Shown here in pieces: positions 7,711 through 14,589 of a stretch of 16,286 nt of DNA. The notes below the pieces were generated by a model, which did not search any database, was not told the DNA's origin, and saw nothing but the letters and a program-made list of their open reading frames with translations. Origin of the DNA: Puniceicoccales bacterium. GTDB lineage: Bacteria; Verrucomicrobiota; Verrucomicrobiia; Opitutales; UBA953. Where the stretch lies: positions 1 to 16,286 of the forward strand of contig JAITIB010000019.1 in NCBI GenBank assembly GCA_031279675.1, read 5' to 3'. Every line of letters starts with the position of its first letter. The stretch's first letter is position 1. The position numbers and the translations under genes were made by a program.

Positions 7711-8091
7711 TTACTTGATTTCGACTTTGGCACCAGCCGCCTCAAGCTTCTTCTTGATCTCGGCAGCCTCCTCCTTCGTCGCACCCTCCTTGACGGGCTT
7801 GGGCGCACCTTCCACAAGATCCTTGGCCTCCTTGAGGCCAAGACCGGTTATGGCGCGGACTTCCTTAATGACATTGATGGCACTGGCGCCCTTGTCCACG
7901 AGGATGACGTTGAATTCGGTCTTTTCCTCAGCGGGCGCGGCGGCACCGGCGGCGGCACCAGCCACGACAGCGACAGGCGCGGCGGCGGATACTCCCCATT
8001 TTTCTTCCAGTTCCTTGACGAGCGCGGCAGCATCAATGATGCTGAGATTACTCAGGAATTCTATGACTTGTTCTTTGGTTACAGCTGACAT
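7711..8091 (-). CDS. rplL: 50S ribosomal protein L7/L12
   Basis: The 126-residue stalk protein has the standard plan: an N-terminal dimerisation and L10-binding domain (about 1-35), an Ala/Pro-rich flexible hinge (about 36-55) and a globular C-terminal domain that recruits and stimulates translational GTPases. The C-domain carries KTEFNVIL, INVIKEVRAITGLGLKEAKDLVEGAP and an Ala/Lys-rich end. Length is typical. The start ATG 8091 is preceded by AAGGAG 11 nt upstream. It lies 146 nt after rplJ, a rather wide gap, and 166 nt before rpoB, whose spacer has a hairpin that may set the L12:beta ratio. Confidence 0.98.
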   Translation of the reverse strand: MSAVTKEQVIEFLSNLSIIDAAALVKELEEKWGVSAAAPVAVVAGAAAGAAAPAEEKTEFNVILVDKGASAINVIKEVRAITGLGLKEAKDLVEGAPKPVKEGATKEEAAEIKKKLEAAGAKVEIK

Positions 8092-8096
8092 GTTAT

Positions 8097-8108
8097 TTTG
8101 GTCTCCTT
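8097..8108 (-). promoter_or_regulatory. rplL ribosome binding site in a shared leader motif
   Basis: The transcript reads AAGGAG followed by ACCAAA, and the start codon is 11 nt after AAGGAG. The 11-nt core AGGAGACCAAA (8097-8107) also occurs exactly before rplA at 9476-9486. Confidence 0.7.
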
Positions 8109-8136
8109 GAAGGGTTAGTGTTCTACTTGAACGTTT

Positions 8137-8152
8137 AAAGGCTTCCGCCTCT
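8137..8152 (-). promoter_or_regulatory. Small GNRA-loop hairpin in the rplJ-rplL spacer
   Basis: In the transcript AGAGGC pairs with GCCTTT (six pairs, one G-U) around the loop GGAA, a GNRA-type tetraloop. It sits about 45 nt before the rplL start. Stabilising or protein-binding roles are possible; nothing beyond the fold supports one. The rest of the 146-nt spacer shows no clear signal. Confidence 0.35.
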
Positions 8153-8237
8153 AACAGGATTCATTGGATTGTTGGTTGGTTGTTTTCGGGACACACCCAG
8201 ATCGAGAAATCAGAGAGTGTCGGGAAAGTGATGGACA

Positions 8238-8735
8238 TCACGCGGCCTCGGCGGTCCCTCCCGCCTTTTCGTTCCGTGCCACAAGAATGCGGACAATCTG
8301 CGAGGCGGGCGTGTTCAAGAGCGAGAGAATCTGCGCACGGATGCCCTCAAGCGAAGGCAGTTTCGAGAGCGATTCAACCTCGGCTTTGTCAAGGACCTTG
8401 TCGTCAAGGACGGCGGTTTTGACTTCAAGGCGCGAATTGGCCTCGAAAAATTTGACAACAACCTTGGCAACACCGGGCGGATTGTCCCCACCCGTAATGA
8501 GCGCGGTGTGTCCGGCAAGGTGCTTCGACAAATCAGGCAGGTTGGCCTGCTTGGCGGCAATGTTGAAAATGCTGTTCTTGACGACGTGATACTCGGCGCC
8601 GTGCTCGCGCAACTGCGCGCGTATGGCGGCGACATCCTGCACGGTAACACGGGTGAAATCCGCAAGCAGCAGATATTTGGACTTCGCCAAGTGCGAGGCC
8701 ACTTCGTCAATGAGAAATTGTTTTTCGGGACGCAT
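8238..8735 (-). CDS. rplJ: 50S ribosomal protein L10
   Basis: The 165-residue protein forms the base of the ribosomal stalk. Its N-terminal domain binds 23S rRNA together with L11, and its C-terminal helix carries L12 dimers. Diagnostic features are the start region EKQFLIDEVASHLAKS, the LLLADFTRVTVQDVAAIRAQ segment, HVVKNSIFNIAA, and a C-terminal LLNTPASQIVRILVA helix. Length is normal for bacteria. Only 24 nt separate its ATG (8735) from the rplA stop, leaving no room for the usual rplJ leader that binds L10(L12)4 in E. coli, so autoregulation, if any, must work elsewhere. No strong Shine-Dalgarno sequence is seen. Confidence 0.97.
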   Translation of the reverse strand: MRPEKQFLIDEVASHLAKSKYLLLADFTRVTVQDVAAIRAQLREHGAEYHVVKNSIFNIAAKQANLPDLSKHLAGHTALITGGDNPPGVAKVVVKFFEANSRLEVKTAVLDDKVLDKAEVESLSKLPSLEGIRAQILSLLNTPASQIVRILVARNEKAGGTAEAA

Positions 8736-8759
8736 GGTAGTGTCTGTGGCTTCTTTGGG

Positions 8760-9467
8760 TTAAACGGCTGCAACAGAAGTCGCGTAAGGTTTGGTGTCAA
8801 TCTTGACACCGGGGCTCATCGTTCCGCTGACAGTCAGCGAGTTGATGAATTTCCCCTTGAACGAAGAGGGCTGCGCCTTGACCAAGGCGAGCAAGGCGGC
8901 ATCCATGTTCTCGACAAGTTGTTGCGCCGCAAAGGAACGCTTGCCGACAACAATGGCGACGTTCCCCGTCTTGTCCATTTTGAACTCAATGCGCCCGGCC
9001 TTTACCTCCTTGATTGTCCTCGGGATGTCATCCGAGACGGTGCCGCTCTTCGGATTTGGCATCAGTCCGCGAGGGCCGAGGACGCGCGCCACCTTGCGCA
9101 CTTCCTTCATCGCGGGCGTGGTGGAGATGGCGACGTCAAAGTCGAGCCAGCCCTCGTTGATCTTGTCAATGAGGTCATTAAGCCCGGCATGGTCGGCGCC
9201 AGCATCAAGTGCAGCCTTGGCATTGTCGGTGAAGACGAGAACGCGGATTTTCTTTCCACTCCCATTGGGGAGTGAAACGGTGCCGCGAACCATCTGGTCG
9301 GACTGTTTGTGGTCCACGCCAAGATTTGCCGAAATCTCAATGGTTTCGTCAAACTTGGGGGCAGGCATTTTGGCCAGCAACTCGACGGCCTGAGCCACGG
9401 TATATGTGGCTTCAAGATCGCCGACAGCAGCGGCGGCACGATGGCGTTTGGATTGTTTTTTTTGCAT
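8760..9467 (-). CDS. rplA: 50S ribosomal protein L1
   Basis: The 235-residue protein forms the mobile L1 stalk near the E site and is a known translational repressor of its own operon in other bacteria. Hallmarks are KFDETIEISANLGVD, MVRGTVSLPNGSGK, the ARVLGPRGLMPNPKSGTV signature (about 130) and the C-terminal NSLTVSGTMSPGVKID. Length is typical. The start ATG 9467 has AGGAG 14 nt upstream, a long spacing, with a small hairpin reaching into it (9485-9497). It follows rplK after 70 nt and precedes rplJ by 24 nt. Confidence 0.98.
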   Translation of the reverse strand: MQKKQSKRHRAAAAVGDLEATYTVAQAVELLAKMPAPKFDETIEISANLGVDHKQSDQMVRGTVSLPNGSGKKIRVLVFTDNAKAALDAGADHAGLNDLIDKINEGWLDFDVAISTTPAMKEVRKVARVLGPRGLMPNPKSGTVSDDIPRTIKEVKAGRIEFKMDKTGNVAIVVGKRSFAAQQLVENMDAALLALVKAQPSSFKGKFINSLTVSGTMSPGVKIDTKPYATSVAAV

Positions 9468-9475
9468 GACGACTA

Positions 9476-9497
9476 TTTGGTCTCCTGCGTTGCGCAG
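9476..9497 (-). promoter_or_regulatory. rplA ribosome binding site overlapped by a hairpin
   Basis: In the transcript CTGCG (9493-9497) pairs with CGCAG (9485-9489) around loop CAA. The 3' arm runs into AGGAG (9482-9486), followed by ACCAAA, so folding would partly cover the ribosome binding site. The same 11-nt AGGAGACCAAA occurs before rplL without the hairpin. Confidence 0.5.
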
Positions 9498-9537
9498 TGG
9501 TTGTTTGGAAAGTTAAACGGTAAATGGCACGGCAGGC

Positions 9538-9963
9538 TCAGCCAACGATTTCTATGCCCATGGACCGCGCAGTGCCCTCAATCATGCGGGCAGCAGCCTC
9601 GGGATTGGCCGCGTTCAAATCCTTCTTCTTCATTTCGATAATCTCAAGGACTTGCTTGCGCGTAACCTTGCCAACCTTGTCGCGATTGGGCACGCCAGAT
9701 CCGCTCTCAATTTTGGCGGCTTTCTTAAGCAAGACTGCGGCAGGGGGAGATTTTAGGATGAAGGTGAAGGATTTGTCTTGGTAAACCGTGATGATTACCG
9801 GAAGGATGAGTCCAGCCTGTTCCTTTGTCCTGGCATTGAACTCCTTGCAAAATGCCATGATGTTTACTCCCTTCGCACCCAAGGCGGGGCCTACGGGCGG
9901 GGCGGGATTGGCGGCGCCCGCAGGTAATTGCAGGCGGATTTCTCCGACGACTTTTTTAGCCAT
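9538..9963 (-). CDS. rplK: 50S ribosomal protein L11
   Basis: The 141-residue protein sits in the GTPase-associated centre of the large subunit, binding 23S rRNA helices 43-44, and takes part in stringent signalling. It shows the conserved N-terminal domain with PAPPVGPALGAKGVNIMAFCKEFN, the SFTFILKSPPAAVLLKKAA linker region and the C-terminal rRNA-binding domain ending ARSMGIEIVG. Length is exactly typical. The leader before ATG 9963 is A/C-rich with no Shine-Dalgarno sequence. nusG ends 48 nt upstream. No L1 operator-like stem-loop is obvious in that spacer. Confidence 0.98.
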   Translation of the reverse strand: MAKKVVGEIRLQLPAGAANPAPPVGPALGAKGVNIMAFCKEFNARTKEQAGLILPVIITVYQDKSFTFILKSPPAAVLLKKAAKIESGSGVPNRDKVGKVTRKQVLEIIEMKKKDLNAANPEAAARMIEGTARSMGIEIVG

Positions 9964-10011
9964 TGTATGTTGTTTTGTGTTTTGTGTTTATGTTGTTGCG
10001 TGTTCTAAAAA

Positions 10012-10656
10012 TCATTGTCCTTCGGCGCGTTCCACCTGCCAGAATTCGAGTTCAACTGGAGTGAATCGGCCAAAAATGGAGACCGATACTTGCAATTTGC
10101 CATGGTCGAGATCAACACCTTCGACGCGCCCTGTCATGCTTGAGAAGGGGCCATCAACCACCTTGACATCCTCGCCGACGGTGTAGAGCACCTTGGGCAC
10201 CGACTTGCCTTCGGCTTCCTCAACGCGTTGCAAAATCTGTCTGATTTCCTCGGGTTTGAGCGCGATGGGTTCCTCGTTGCCGATGAAGTTGACCACCCCC
10301 TGCACGTTGCGGACAAAATACCATGGTTGTTGCAACACCTTGCCGTCCGCACCGTAAAGGCGCATCTGGAGGAAGATGTAGTTGGGATAAAGTTTGCGCA
10401 ACTTGGTTGTTCTTTTTCCGTTGCGCACTTCCGCCACCATTTCGCACGGCATCAGCACGCGGTCGGACAAGGGTCGCCCGGGCGGCGAGGCAAAAAACTC
10501 TGTCATTTCCTCCACCTCGATGAATTTATCCAGATACCTCTTCACCTTCGCCTCCATGTTGGACAGCGTGTGGATGGCATACCAGCGAAAGCCCGTGAGC
10601 GTTTCGGCTGGGTCCACTGGAACGGAATGTTCGGCGGGTGAATCTGTGTTTGACAT
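10012..10656 (-). CDS. nusG: Transcription termination/antitermination factor NusG
   Basis: The 214-residue factor bridges RNA polymerase with Rho or with the ribosome. The NGN domain covers about residues 22-135, opening with FRWYAIHTLSNMEAKVKRYL and including RKLYPNYIFLQM and WYFVRNVQGVVNFIG. The KOW domain is at about 158-205 (VGEDVKVVDGPFSSMTGRVEGVD and the following strand). It is longer than E. coli NusG (181) because of an acidic/polar N-terminal extension of about 20 residues and a modest NGN insertion near FASPPGRPLSDRV. ATG 10656 is preceded by GAGGA with 10 nt spacing. It lies 43 nt after secE, the usual partner. Confidence 0.97.
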   Translation of the reverse strand: MSNTDSPAEHSVPVDPAETLTGFRWYAIHTLSNMEAKVKRYLDKFIEVEEMTEFFASPPGRPLSDRVLMPCEMVAEVRNGKRTTKLRKLYPNYIFLQMRLYGADGKVLQQPWYFVRNVQGVVNFIGNEEPIALKPEEIRQILQRVEEAEGKSVPKVLYTVGEDVKVVDGPFSSMTGRVEGVDLDHGKLQVSVSIFGRFTPVELEFWQVERAEGQ

Positions 10657-10666
10657 TATACTTGTG

Positions 10667-10671
10667 TCCTC
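10667..10671 (-). promoter_or_regulatory. nusG ribosome binding site
   Basis: GAGGA lies 10 nt before ATG 10656 in the transcript. It is one of only three good Shine-Dalgarno sites in the operon; the others precede rplA and rplL. Confidence 0.65.
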
Positions 10672-10699
10672 GGTGATGACGGGTCGGTTGGAAGTTGTG

Positions 10700-10930
10700 T
10701 TATGGAGCGACCCAATGCGTCACAAGGCGCACCAACTCGTGCATGGAAAAATCGAAGACGAAGACGCAGGCCGAGAGAATGCCAATCGAGACCACGACCA
10801 CGAGGGTGGATTGGGCAAGCTCCCGCGGCGTCGGGCGGACCGTCTTGGTCCAGACCTCCGCCACGGTTTCGTTCCAAAACCGGCGCATTTTGCCCAGTGG
10901 AGAAAAGACTCGTGAAAAGACTTGTCGCAT
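10700..10930 (-). CDS. secE: Preprotein translocase subunit SecE
   Basis: The 76-residue single-span SecE clamps SecY in the inner-membrane translocon. The conserved amphipathic helix and hinge is seen as FWNETVAEVWTKTVRPTPRE (about 18-37). It is followed by one membrane segment (about 40-60) and the family-typical FDFSMHELV. Position between tRNA-Trp and nusG supports the call. Two starts are possible: ATG 10930 (used here) or ATG 10888, which would give 62 residues, also a normal SecE length. Neither has a Shine-Dalgarno site. ATG 10930 begins only 10 nt after the encoded CCA of tRNA-Trp, so tRNA 3' processing would leave an almost leaderless mRNA. Confidence 0.92.
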   Translation of the reverse strand: MRQVFSRVFSPLGKMRRFWNETVAEVWTKTVRPTPRELAQSTLVVVVSIGILSACVFVFDFSMHELVRLVTHWVAP

Positions 10931-10940
10931 TTGTGAAAGG

Positions 10941-11016
<76 letters not shown>

Positions 11017-11050
11017 TTTCGTAAAAAAACTGTTGAATGAGAAGATTGGC

Positions 11051-11112
11051 AATGCCGGGAGTTTAGTTTTGCCAAACTCACGGCATTATCCAAGGCAGAC
11101 ACGGAGTCTGCC
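11051..11112 (-). promoter_or_regulatory. Tandem stem-loops in the tuf-tRNA-Trp spacer
   Basis: Right after the tuf stop the transcript can form GGCAGAC/GTCTGCC with a 5-nt loop (11094-11112). This is followed by a longer hairpin at 11051-11087: AATGCCG/CGGCATT, one mismatch, then GAGTTT/AAACTC around a 9-nt loop. Neither is followed by a T-run (a T-run does occur about 20 nt later, just before the tRNA). This could be an attenuator, an mRNA stabiliser for abundant tuf mRNA, or an RNase entry region for tRNA processing. Confidence 0.55.
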
Positions 11113-11127
11113 CCAAGTGAGAATTTC

Positions 11128-12318
11128 CTACTTGATGACTTCAACGATTTGGCCGGAACCAATCGTGCGGCCCCCCTCGCGGATGGCGAAGCGTTTGCCC
11201 TTTTCCATTGCGACGGGCTTTTGCAGCTCCAGCGAGATGGTCAGGTTATCCCCCGGCATCACCATTTCCACCCCCTCGGGAAGGGAGCAAACACCGGTGA
11301 CGTCGGCAGTGCCAAAAAAGAATTGGGGGCGGTAGTTGGTGAAGAACGGTGTGTGGCGCCCGCCTTCCTCCTTGGTCAAGACGTAGATTTGCGCCTTGGC
11401 CTGCATGTGCGGTTTGATGGAACCGGGTTTTGCGAGGCTGTGCCCACGCTGCACCTGGTCTTTCTCGACGCCGCGCAAGAGCAGCCCGACGTTGTCGCCG
11501 GCGATGCCTTCCTCAAGATTCTTGCGGAACATCTCGACACCCGTGACGGTGGTCTTGCGCGTTTCGCCAAGCCCGACAATCTCGACTTCCTCGCCGACTC
11601 GCACCTTGCCGCGTTCGATGCGTCCGGTGGCAACAGTGCCGCGTCCCGTGATGGTGAACACGTCCTCGACAGACATCAGGAAAGGTTGGTCAACGGCACG
11701 CACGGGCTCGGCGATATCGCTGTCCAACGCCTCCATGAGTTCGGTGACGGACGCGACGCCTTCCGGTTTGAGTGCGAGGGCGGCAGTGGCAGAGCCACGG
11801 ATGATCTTCACGGTGTCACCCTTGTATTCGTATTTGTTGAGCAGGTCGCGGATTTCCATTTCGACCAGCTCAAGCAAGTCGGGGTCATCCAACAAGTCCA
11901 CCTTGTTGAGCCAGACCACGATGGAGGGCACGCCCACCTGTTTGGCCAGCAGGATGTGCTCGCGCGTTTGCGGCATGGGGCCGTCGGCGGCGGAGACCAC
12001 GAGAATCGCACCGTCCATCTGGGCGGCGCCCGTGATCATGTTTTTGACAAAGTCCGCGTGCCCCGGACAGTCCACGTGGGCGTAGTGGCGCTTTTCAGAC
12101 TCATACTCCACGTGTGCCGCGGCGATGGTGACCGTCTTGGTCTCGTCACGCACCGTGCCACCCTTGGCGATGTCTTTGTAGGACTTGACGACCGCCAAAC
12201 CCTTTGACGCCTGGACGGCGAGGATCGCCGCCGTCGTCGTTGTTTTCCCGTGGTCGATGTGACCGATGGTACCCACGTTGACGTGGGGCTTGTTACGAAC
12301 GAAGTTTTCTTTAGCCAT
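11128..12318 (-). CDS. tuf: Elongation factor Tu
   Basis: The 396-residue GTPase delivers aminoacyl-tRNA to the ribosome. Domain 1 has the P-loop GHIDHGKT (19-26), DCPGH (83-87) and NKVD; domains 2 and 3 follow with GRGTVATGRIERG and FAIREGGRTIGSG. Length is typical. The oddity is switch I: the near-invariant RGITINT of translational GTPases reads KTVTIAA (61-67), within KGGTVRDETKTVTIAAAHVE. The Mg-binding threonine (T64) is kept. Other changes from the E. coli form are VPSIVVWLNK for VPYIIVFLNK and FFFGTADVTG for FYFRTTDVTG. There is no Shine-Dalgarno sequence before ATG 12318; the leader is A/C-rich. It lies between tRNA-Thr and tRNA-Trp, as is common. A second tuf copy may exist elsewhere. 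Confidence 0.98.
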   Translation of the reverse strand: MAKENFVRNKPHVNVGTIGHIDHGKTTTTAAILAVQASKGLAVVKSYKDIAKGGTVRDETKTVTIAAAHVEYESEKRHYAHVDCPGHADFVKNMITGAAQMDGAILVVSAADGPMPQTREHILLAKQVGVPSIVVWLNKVDLLDDPDLLELVEMEIRDLLNKYEYKGDTVKIIRGSATAALALKPEGVASVTELMEALDSDIAEPVRAVDQPFLMSVEDVFTITGRGTVATGRIERGKVRVGEEVEIVGLGETRKTTVTGVEMFRKNLEEGIAGDNVGLLLRGVEKDQVQRGHSLAKPGSIKPHMQAKAQIYVLTKEEGGRHTPFFTNYRPQFFFGTADVTGVCSLPEGVEMVMPGDNLTISLELQKPVAMEKGKRFAIREGGRTIGSGQIVEVIK

Positions 12319-12373
12319 ATGAGTATCGTAGTTTGGTTTGAGTTTTTTGTTGAAAGAAAGTGAGAGGGAGCGA

Positions 12374-12449
12374 TGGAGCCCCCGAGCAGATTTGAACTGC
12401 CGACCTCGTCCTTACCAAGGACGCGCTCTGCCAACTGAGCTACAAGGGC
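12374..12449 (-). tRNA. trnT: tRNA-Thr (anticodon GGT)
   Basis: A full cloverleaf can be folded on the minus strand. The acceptor is GCCCTTG/CGGGGGC with two G-U pairs, discriminator T at 12377 and encoded CCA at 12374-12376. The D-arm has AGCTCAGTTGGCAGAGC, the anticodon stem is CGTCC/GGACG with loop TTGGTAA (anticodon GGT, A37), and the T-arm has AGTTCAAATCT. The mature part is 12377-12449 (73 nt). It is the first gene of the tuf-rpoB block, 55 nt before tuf. A37 after a U36 is a substrate type for t6A, the base that MtaB-family enzymes modify further. Confidence 0.97.
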
Positions 12450-12486
12450 GAATCACCATTCCCTTCCTCGTGAGAGGAGAAAAAGG

Positions 12487-12542
12487 AAGGGCGGAGACTG
12501 GGAACAAACGCCCCTGCGTCAAGAGGAAATTGAAAAAAAATT
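12487..12542 (-). promoter_or_regulatory. Candidate promoter of the tRNA-Thr-tuf operon
   Basis: On the minus strand TTGACG (12517-12522) fits a sigma-70 -35 box. Sixteen nt later CAGTCT (12495-12500) is a weak -10, followed by a GC-rich discriminator. Just upstream of the -35 an AT-run (about 12525-12542) could act as an UP element. Start of transcription would be near 12488, about 38 nt before tRNA-Thr. A GC-rich discriminator would fit stringent control. The poor -10 keeps this tentative. Confidence 0.35.
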
Positions 12543-12573
12543 CCCTGCCCCCCACGGCGCGCTCCCGCCCGCG

Positions 12574-13035
12574 TCATGGCCGCAGTTCCTGAATTCCGCG
12601 TGACTCGGCATAATCCGAGTATCGCAGCTCCACGGCCTTGACGCGATAGATGCACATCCCGTCAAGCTCGCCCCGTTCGACGAGCCCGTTGAAATGCTGG
12701 CTGCGCGCCGCAATCAACGCCACCGCGGCGCAAAAATCCTCCGAGCCCGGCTCAACCACGCGCGCCTCGCCAATGATCGAGACACCGCGATAGGAGGCGA
12801 TCGCCTGCCCCTCATGCTGGAAGTAAAAATTGACGCGCGGATTGCGCGCCAGCACACGCGCCTTGGCAGAGTCGCGCGGAGTGGCGAAGAACACATCAAC
12901 GCCACCGCCCGCCGGCGCAAAGCTCCCGATGGGGCGGATCGTAGGCGCGCCATCCTCGCGCACAATGGCGAGCGAAGCCCAACGCGTCCGGGCGATGTAG
13001 TCATGAACTGCCTGTCTGGTTTTTTCGATGCTCAT
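12574..13035 (-). CDS. Pyridoxamine 5'-phosphate oxidase-related FMN-binding protein
   Basis: The 153-residue protein has the split-barrel flavin-binding fold. It shows ARTRWASLAIVREDGAPTIR (about 15-34), FFATPRDSAKARVLARNPRV (about 49-68) and NFYFQHEGQAIASYRGVSIIGEARVV, the typical order of strands in the PNPOx-like family. Such proteins bind FMN, F420 or heme and often act as small oxidoreductases; the actual substrate is unknown, and true PdxH lengths (over 200) are not met. The start is ATG 13035. The reading frame stays open far upstream, but that part overlaps mtaB and is not homologous. No Shine-Dalgarno sequence is seen. It is divergent from mtaB with a 120-nt spacer. No terminator hairpin with T-run follows its stop before the tuf promoter region. 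Confidence 0.85.
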   Translation of the reverse strand: MSIEKTRQAVHDYIARTRWASLAIVREDGAPTIRPIGSFAPAGGGVDVFFATPRDSAKARVLARNPRVNFYFQHEGQAIASYRGVSIIGEARVVEPGSEDFCAAVALIAARSQHFNGLVERGELDGMCIYRVKAVELRYSDYAESRGIQELRP

Positions 13036-13155
13036 AAGGAACACACCGGGGAGCCTTGCCAGACCAGCCCCGCGTTTCCAGCGCAAAATCGCAACCCGCC
13101 CATTATCCTTTCGCGGGAAATGTTTTTCTGCAATTCCACCCTCCCACTCCCGCCA

Positions 13156-14505
13156 ATGACACCGGAACAACCAACGCCACCGCCGCACCCCCACTCCCCC
13201 AAGCGCGCCATGCTGCACACACTCGGCTGCCGTCTGAACCAAGCCGAGACGCTGGCCCTGCGCGACCTGCTCGCCTCGCACGGCTACGAAGTGGCGGCAC
13301 CGGGCGAAAAGGCGGCGCTGGCGATCATCAACACCTGCTCGGTGACACGGCTGGCGACGGCAAAATGCCGGCAAGTCATCCGCCAGATCATCGCGGAAAA
13401 CCCCCGCGCATACATCGCCGTCATCGGATGCTACTCGCAAACAGGCGCCGCCGAACTCGCCACCATCGACGGCATTGACCTCATCCTCGGCAATCAGGAC
13501 AAGATGCGCCTGCTCGACCACATCGGCACCGGGGAAAAAAACACAACCCCCGCGATCGTGCTCGAACGCATCACAAAGGACGACTTCTCCATCGCACCCT
13601 CCAACCCGCGCCCCTTCGACAAACGCGCCAACCTGAAAGTCCAGGACGGCTGCAACCTCGCCTGCTCCTTCTGCATCATCCCGCGCGCCCGCGGAACAGC
13701 GCGCTCGCGCAACTTCGACAACCTCATGGACGAGGCAACCGCACTCGCCACACGAGGCGTGCGCGAGCTCGTGCTCACCGGCGTCAACCTCGGCGCCTAC
13801 GCCAGCGGCAAACACACCCTCACGCACGCCATTGACGCGCTCGCGCAAATCCACGGCATCAAGCGCATCCGCATCAGCAGCATCGAGCCGGCCACCATGC
13901 CCGCCCCGCTACTGCAACGCATGGCCGACACCGCGCACCCACTGCAACCCCACCTGCACCTCCCCCTCCAATCCGGCTGCGAACGAATCCTGCGCGACAT
14001 GCGCCGGAAATACTCGCGCGACGAATACGCCACCCTCGCCCGCGCCGCGGCAGCCAAAGTCCCCGGACTCTGCCTCGGCACAGACATCATGGTCGGCTTC
14101 CCCGGGGAAACAGACGCCGAGTTCGAGGAAACCTGCGCCTTCTTCCAATCCCTGCCATTCGCCTACGCACACGTATTCACCTACTCGGAACGCGACGGCA
14201 CAACCGCCGCCCGCCGCACCGACCAAGTCCCCATCCCCACACGCCAACGGCGAAGCGCGCACCTGCGCCGACTCTCCGCCGAACGCCAGCACGCATTCCA
14301 CACCGCGCACCTCGGCCACACCGTCCAAGTCCTCTTCGAAGACGCCGCCAACGGCATGTGGCCCGGATACACCGGCAACTACATACGCATCGCAATCCCC
14401 ACCGCGCAAACACCCGGACAAAACCTCGCCAACCACCTCGGCCTCGTACGCATCGACACCGCGCACCCCCGCCACGCCACCGGCACATGGCTCGGCGAAA
14501 CCTGA
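13156..14505 (+). CDS. mtaB: tRNA (t6A37) C2-methylthiotransferase, MtaB-type
   Basis: The 449-residue radical-SAM enzyme would convert t6A37 to ms2t6A37 in tRNAs reading ANN codons. The N-terminal MTTase domain has the three cluster cysteines C25 (HTLGC), C61 (NTC) and C92 (GC). The radical-SAM motif CxxxCxxC is C166-C170-C173 (CNLACSFC). LVLTGVNLGAY, LHLPLQSGCERILRDMRRKY and TDIMVGFPGET are family signatures, and a TRAM RNA-binding domain ends the protein (about 375-440). MTLGC-type starts and the threonine-type 'TLGCRLNQAE' favour MtaB over MiaB or RimO. The start is uncertain: ATG 13120, 13156 or 13210 are in frame, and none has a Shine-Dalgarno site. From 13156 there is an extra proline-rich N-terminus of about 18 residues. 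Third-codon positions become strongly C-rich along this gene. Confidence 0.93.
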   Translation: MTPEQPTPPPHPHSPKRAMLHTLGCRLNQAETLALRDLLASHGYEVAAPGEKAALAIINTCSVTRLATAKCRQVIRQIIAENPRAYIAVIGCYSQTGAAELATIDGIDLILGNQDKMRLLDHIGTGEKNTTPAIVLERITKDDFSIAPSNPRPFDKRANLKVQDGCNLACSFCIIPRARGTARSRNFDNLMDEATALATRGVRELVLTGVNLGAYASGKHTLTHAIDALAQIHGIKRIRISSIEPATMPAPLLQRMADTAHPLQPHLHLPLQSGCERILRDMRRKYSRDEYATLARAAAAKVPGLCLGTDIMVGFPGETDAEFEETCAFFQSLPFAYAHVFTYSERDGTTAARRTDQVPIPTRQRRSAHLRRLSAERQHAFHTAHLGHTVQVLFEDAANGMWPGYTGNYIRIAIPTAQTPGQNLANHLGLVRIDTAHPRHATGTWLGET

Positions 14506-14536
14506 GCCACCCACACCCCGGCGCACCCCGCACCCC

Positions 14537-14552
14537 CCGGAAAAAAATCCGG
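14537..14552 (+). promoter_or_regulatory. Short hairpin between mtaB and the ThuA-like gene
   Basis: CCGGA pairs with TCCGG around a run of six A. The 5-bp stem has no T-run after it on the plus strand, so it is at best a weak 3' signal for mtaB. The next gene starts 37 nt later. Confidence 0.3.
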
Positions 14553-14589
14553 AAACCTTGCCCCGCCCCCCCTGTCTCACCGCCCCACC

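Noticed and set aside
11149..12207. A 352-codon plus-strand frame across tuf
   Set aside because: It is antisense to EF-Tu, whose protein sequence is certain. It has no independent support.
13036..13854. N-terminal extension of the flavoprotein frame (426 codons in total)
   Set aside because: The extra part overlaps mtaB on the other strand and resembles no flavoprotein. The split-barrel domain starts right after Met at 13035.
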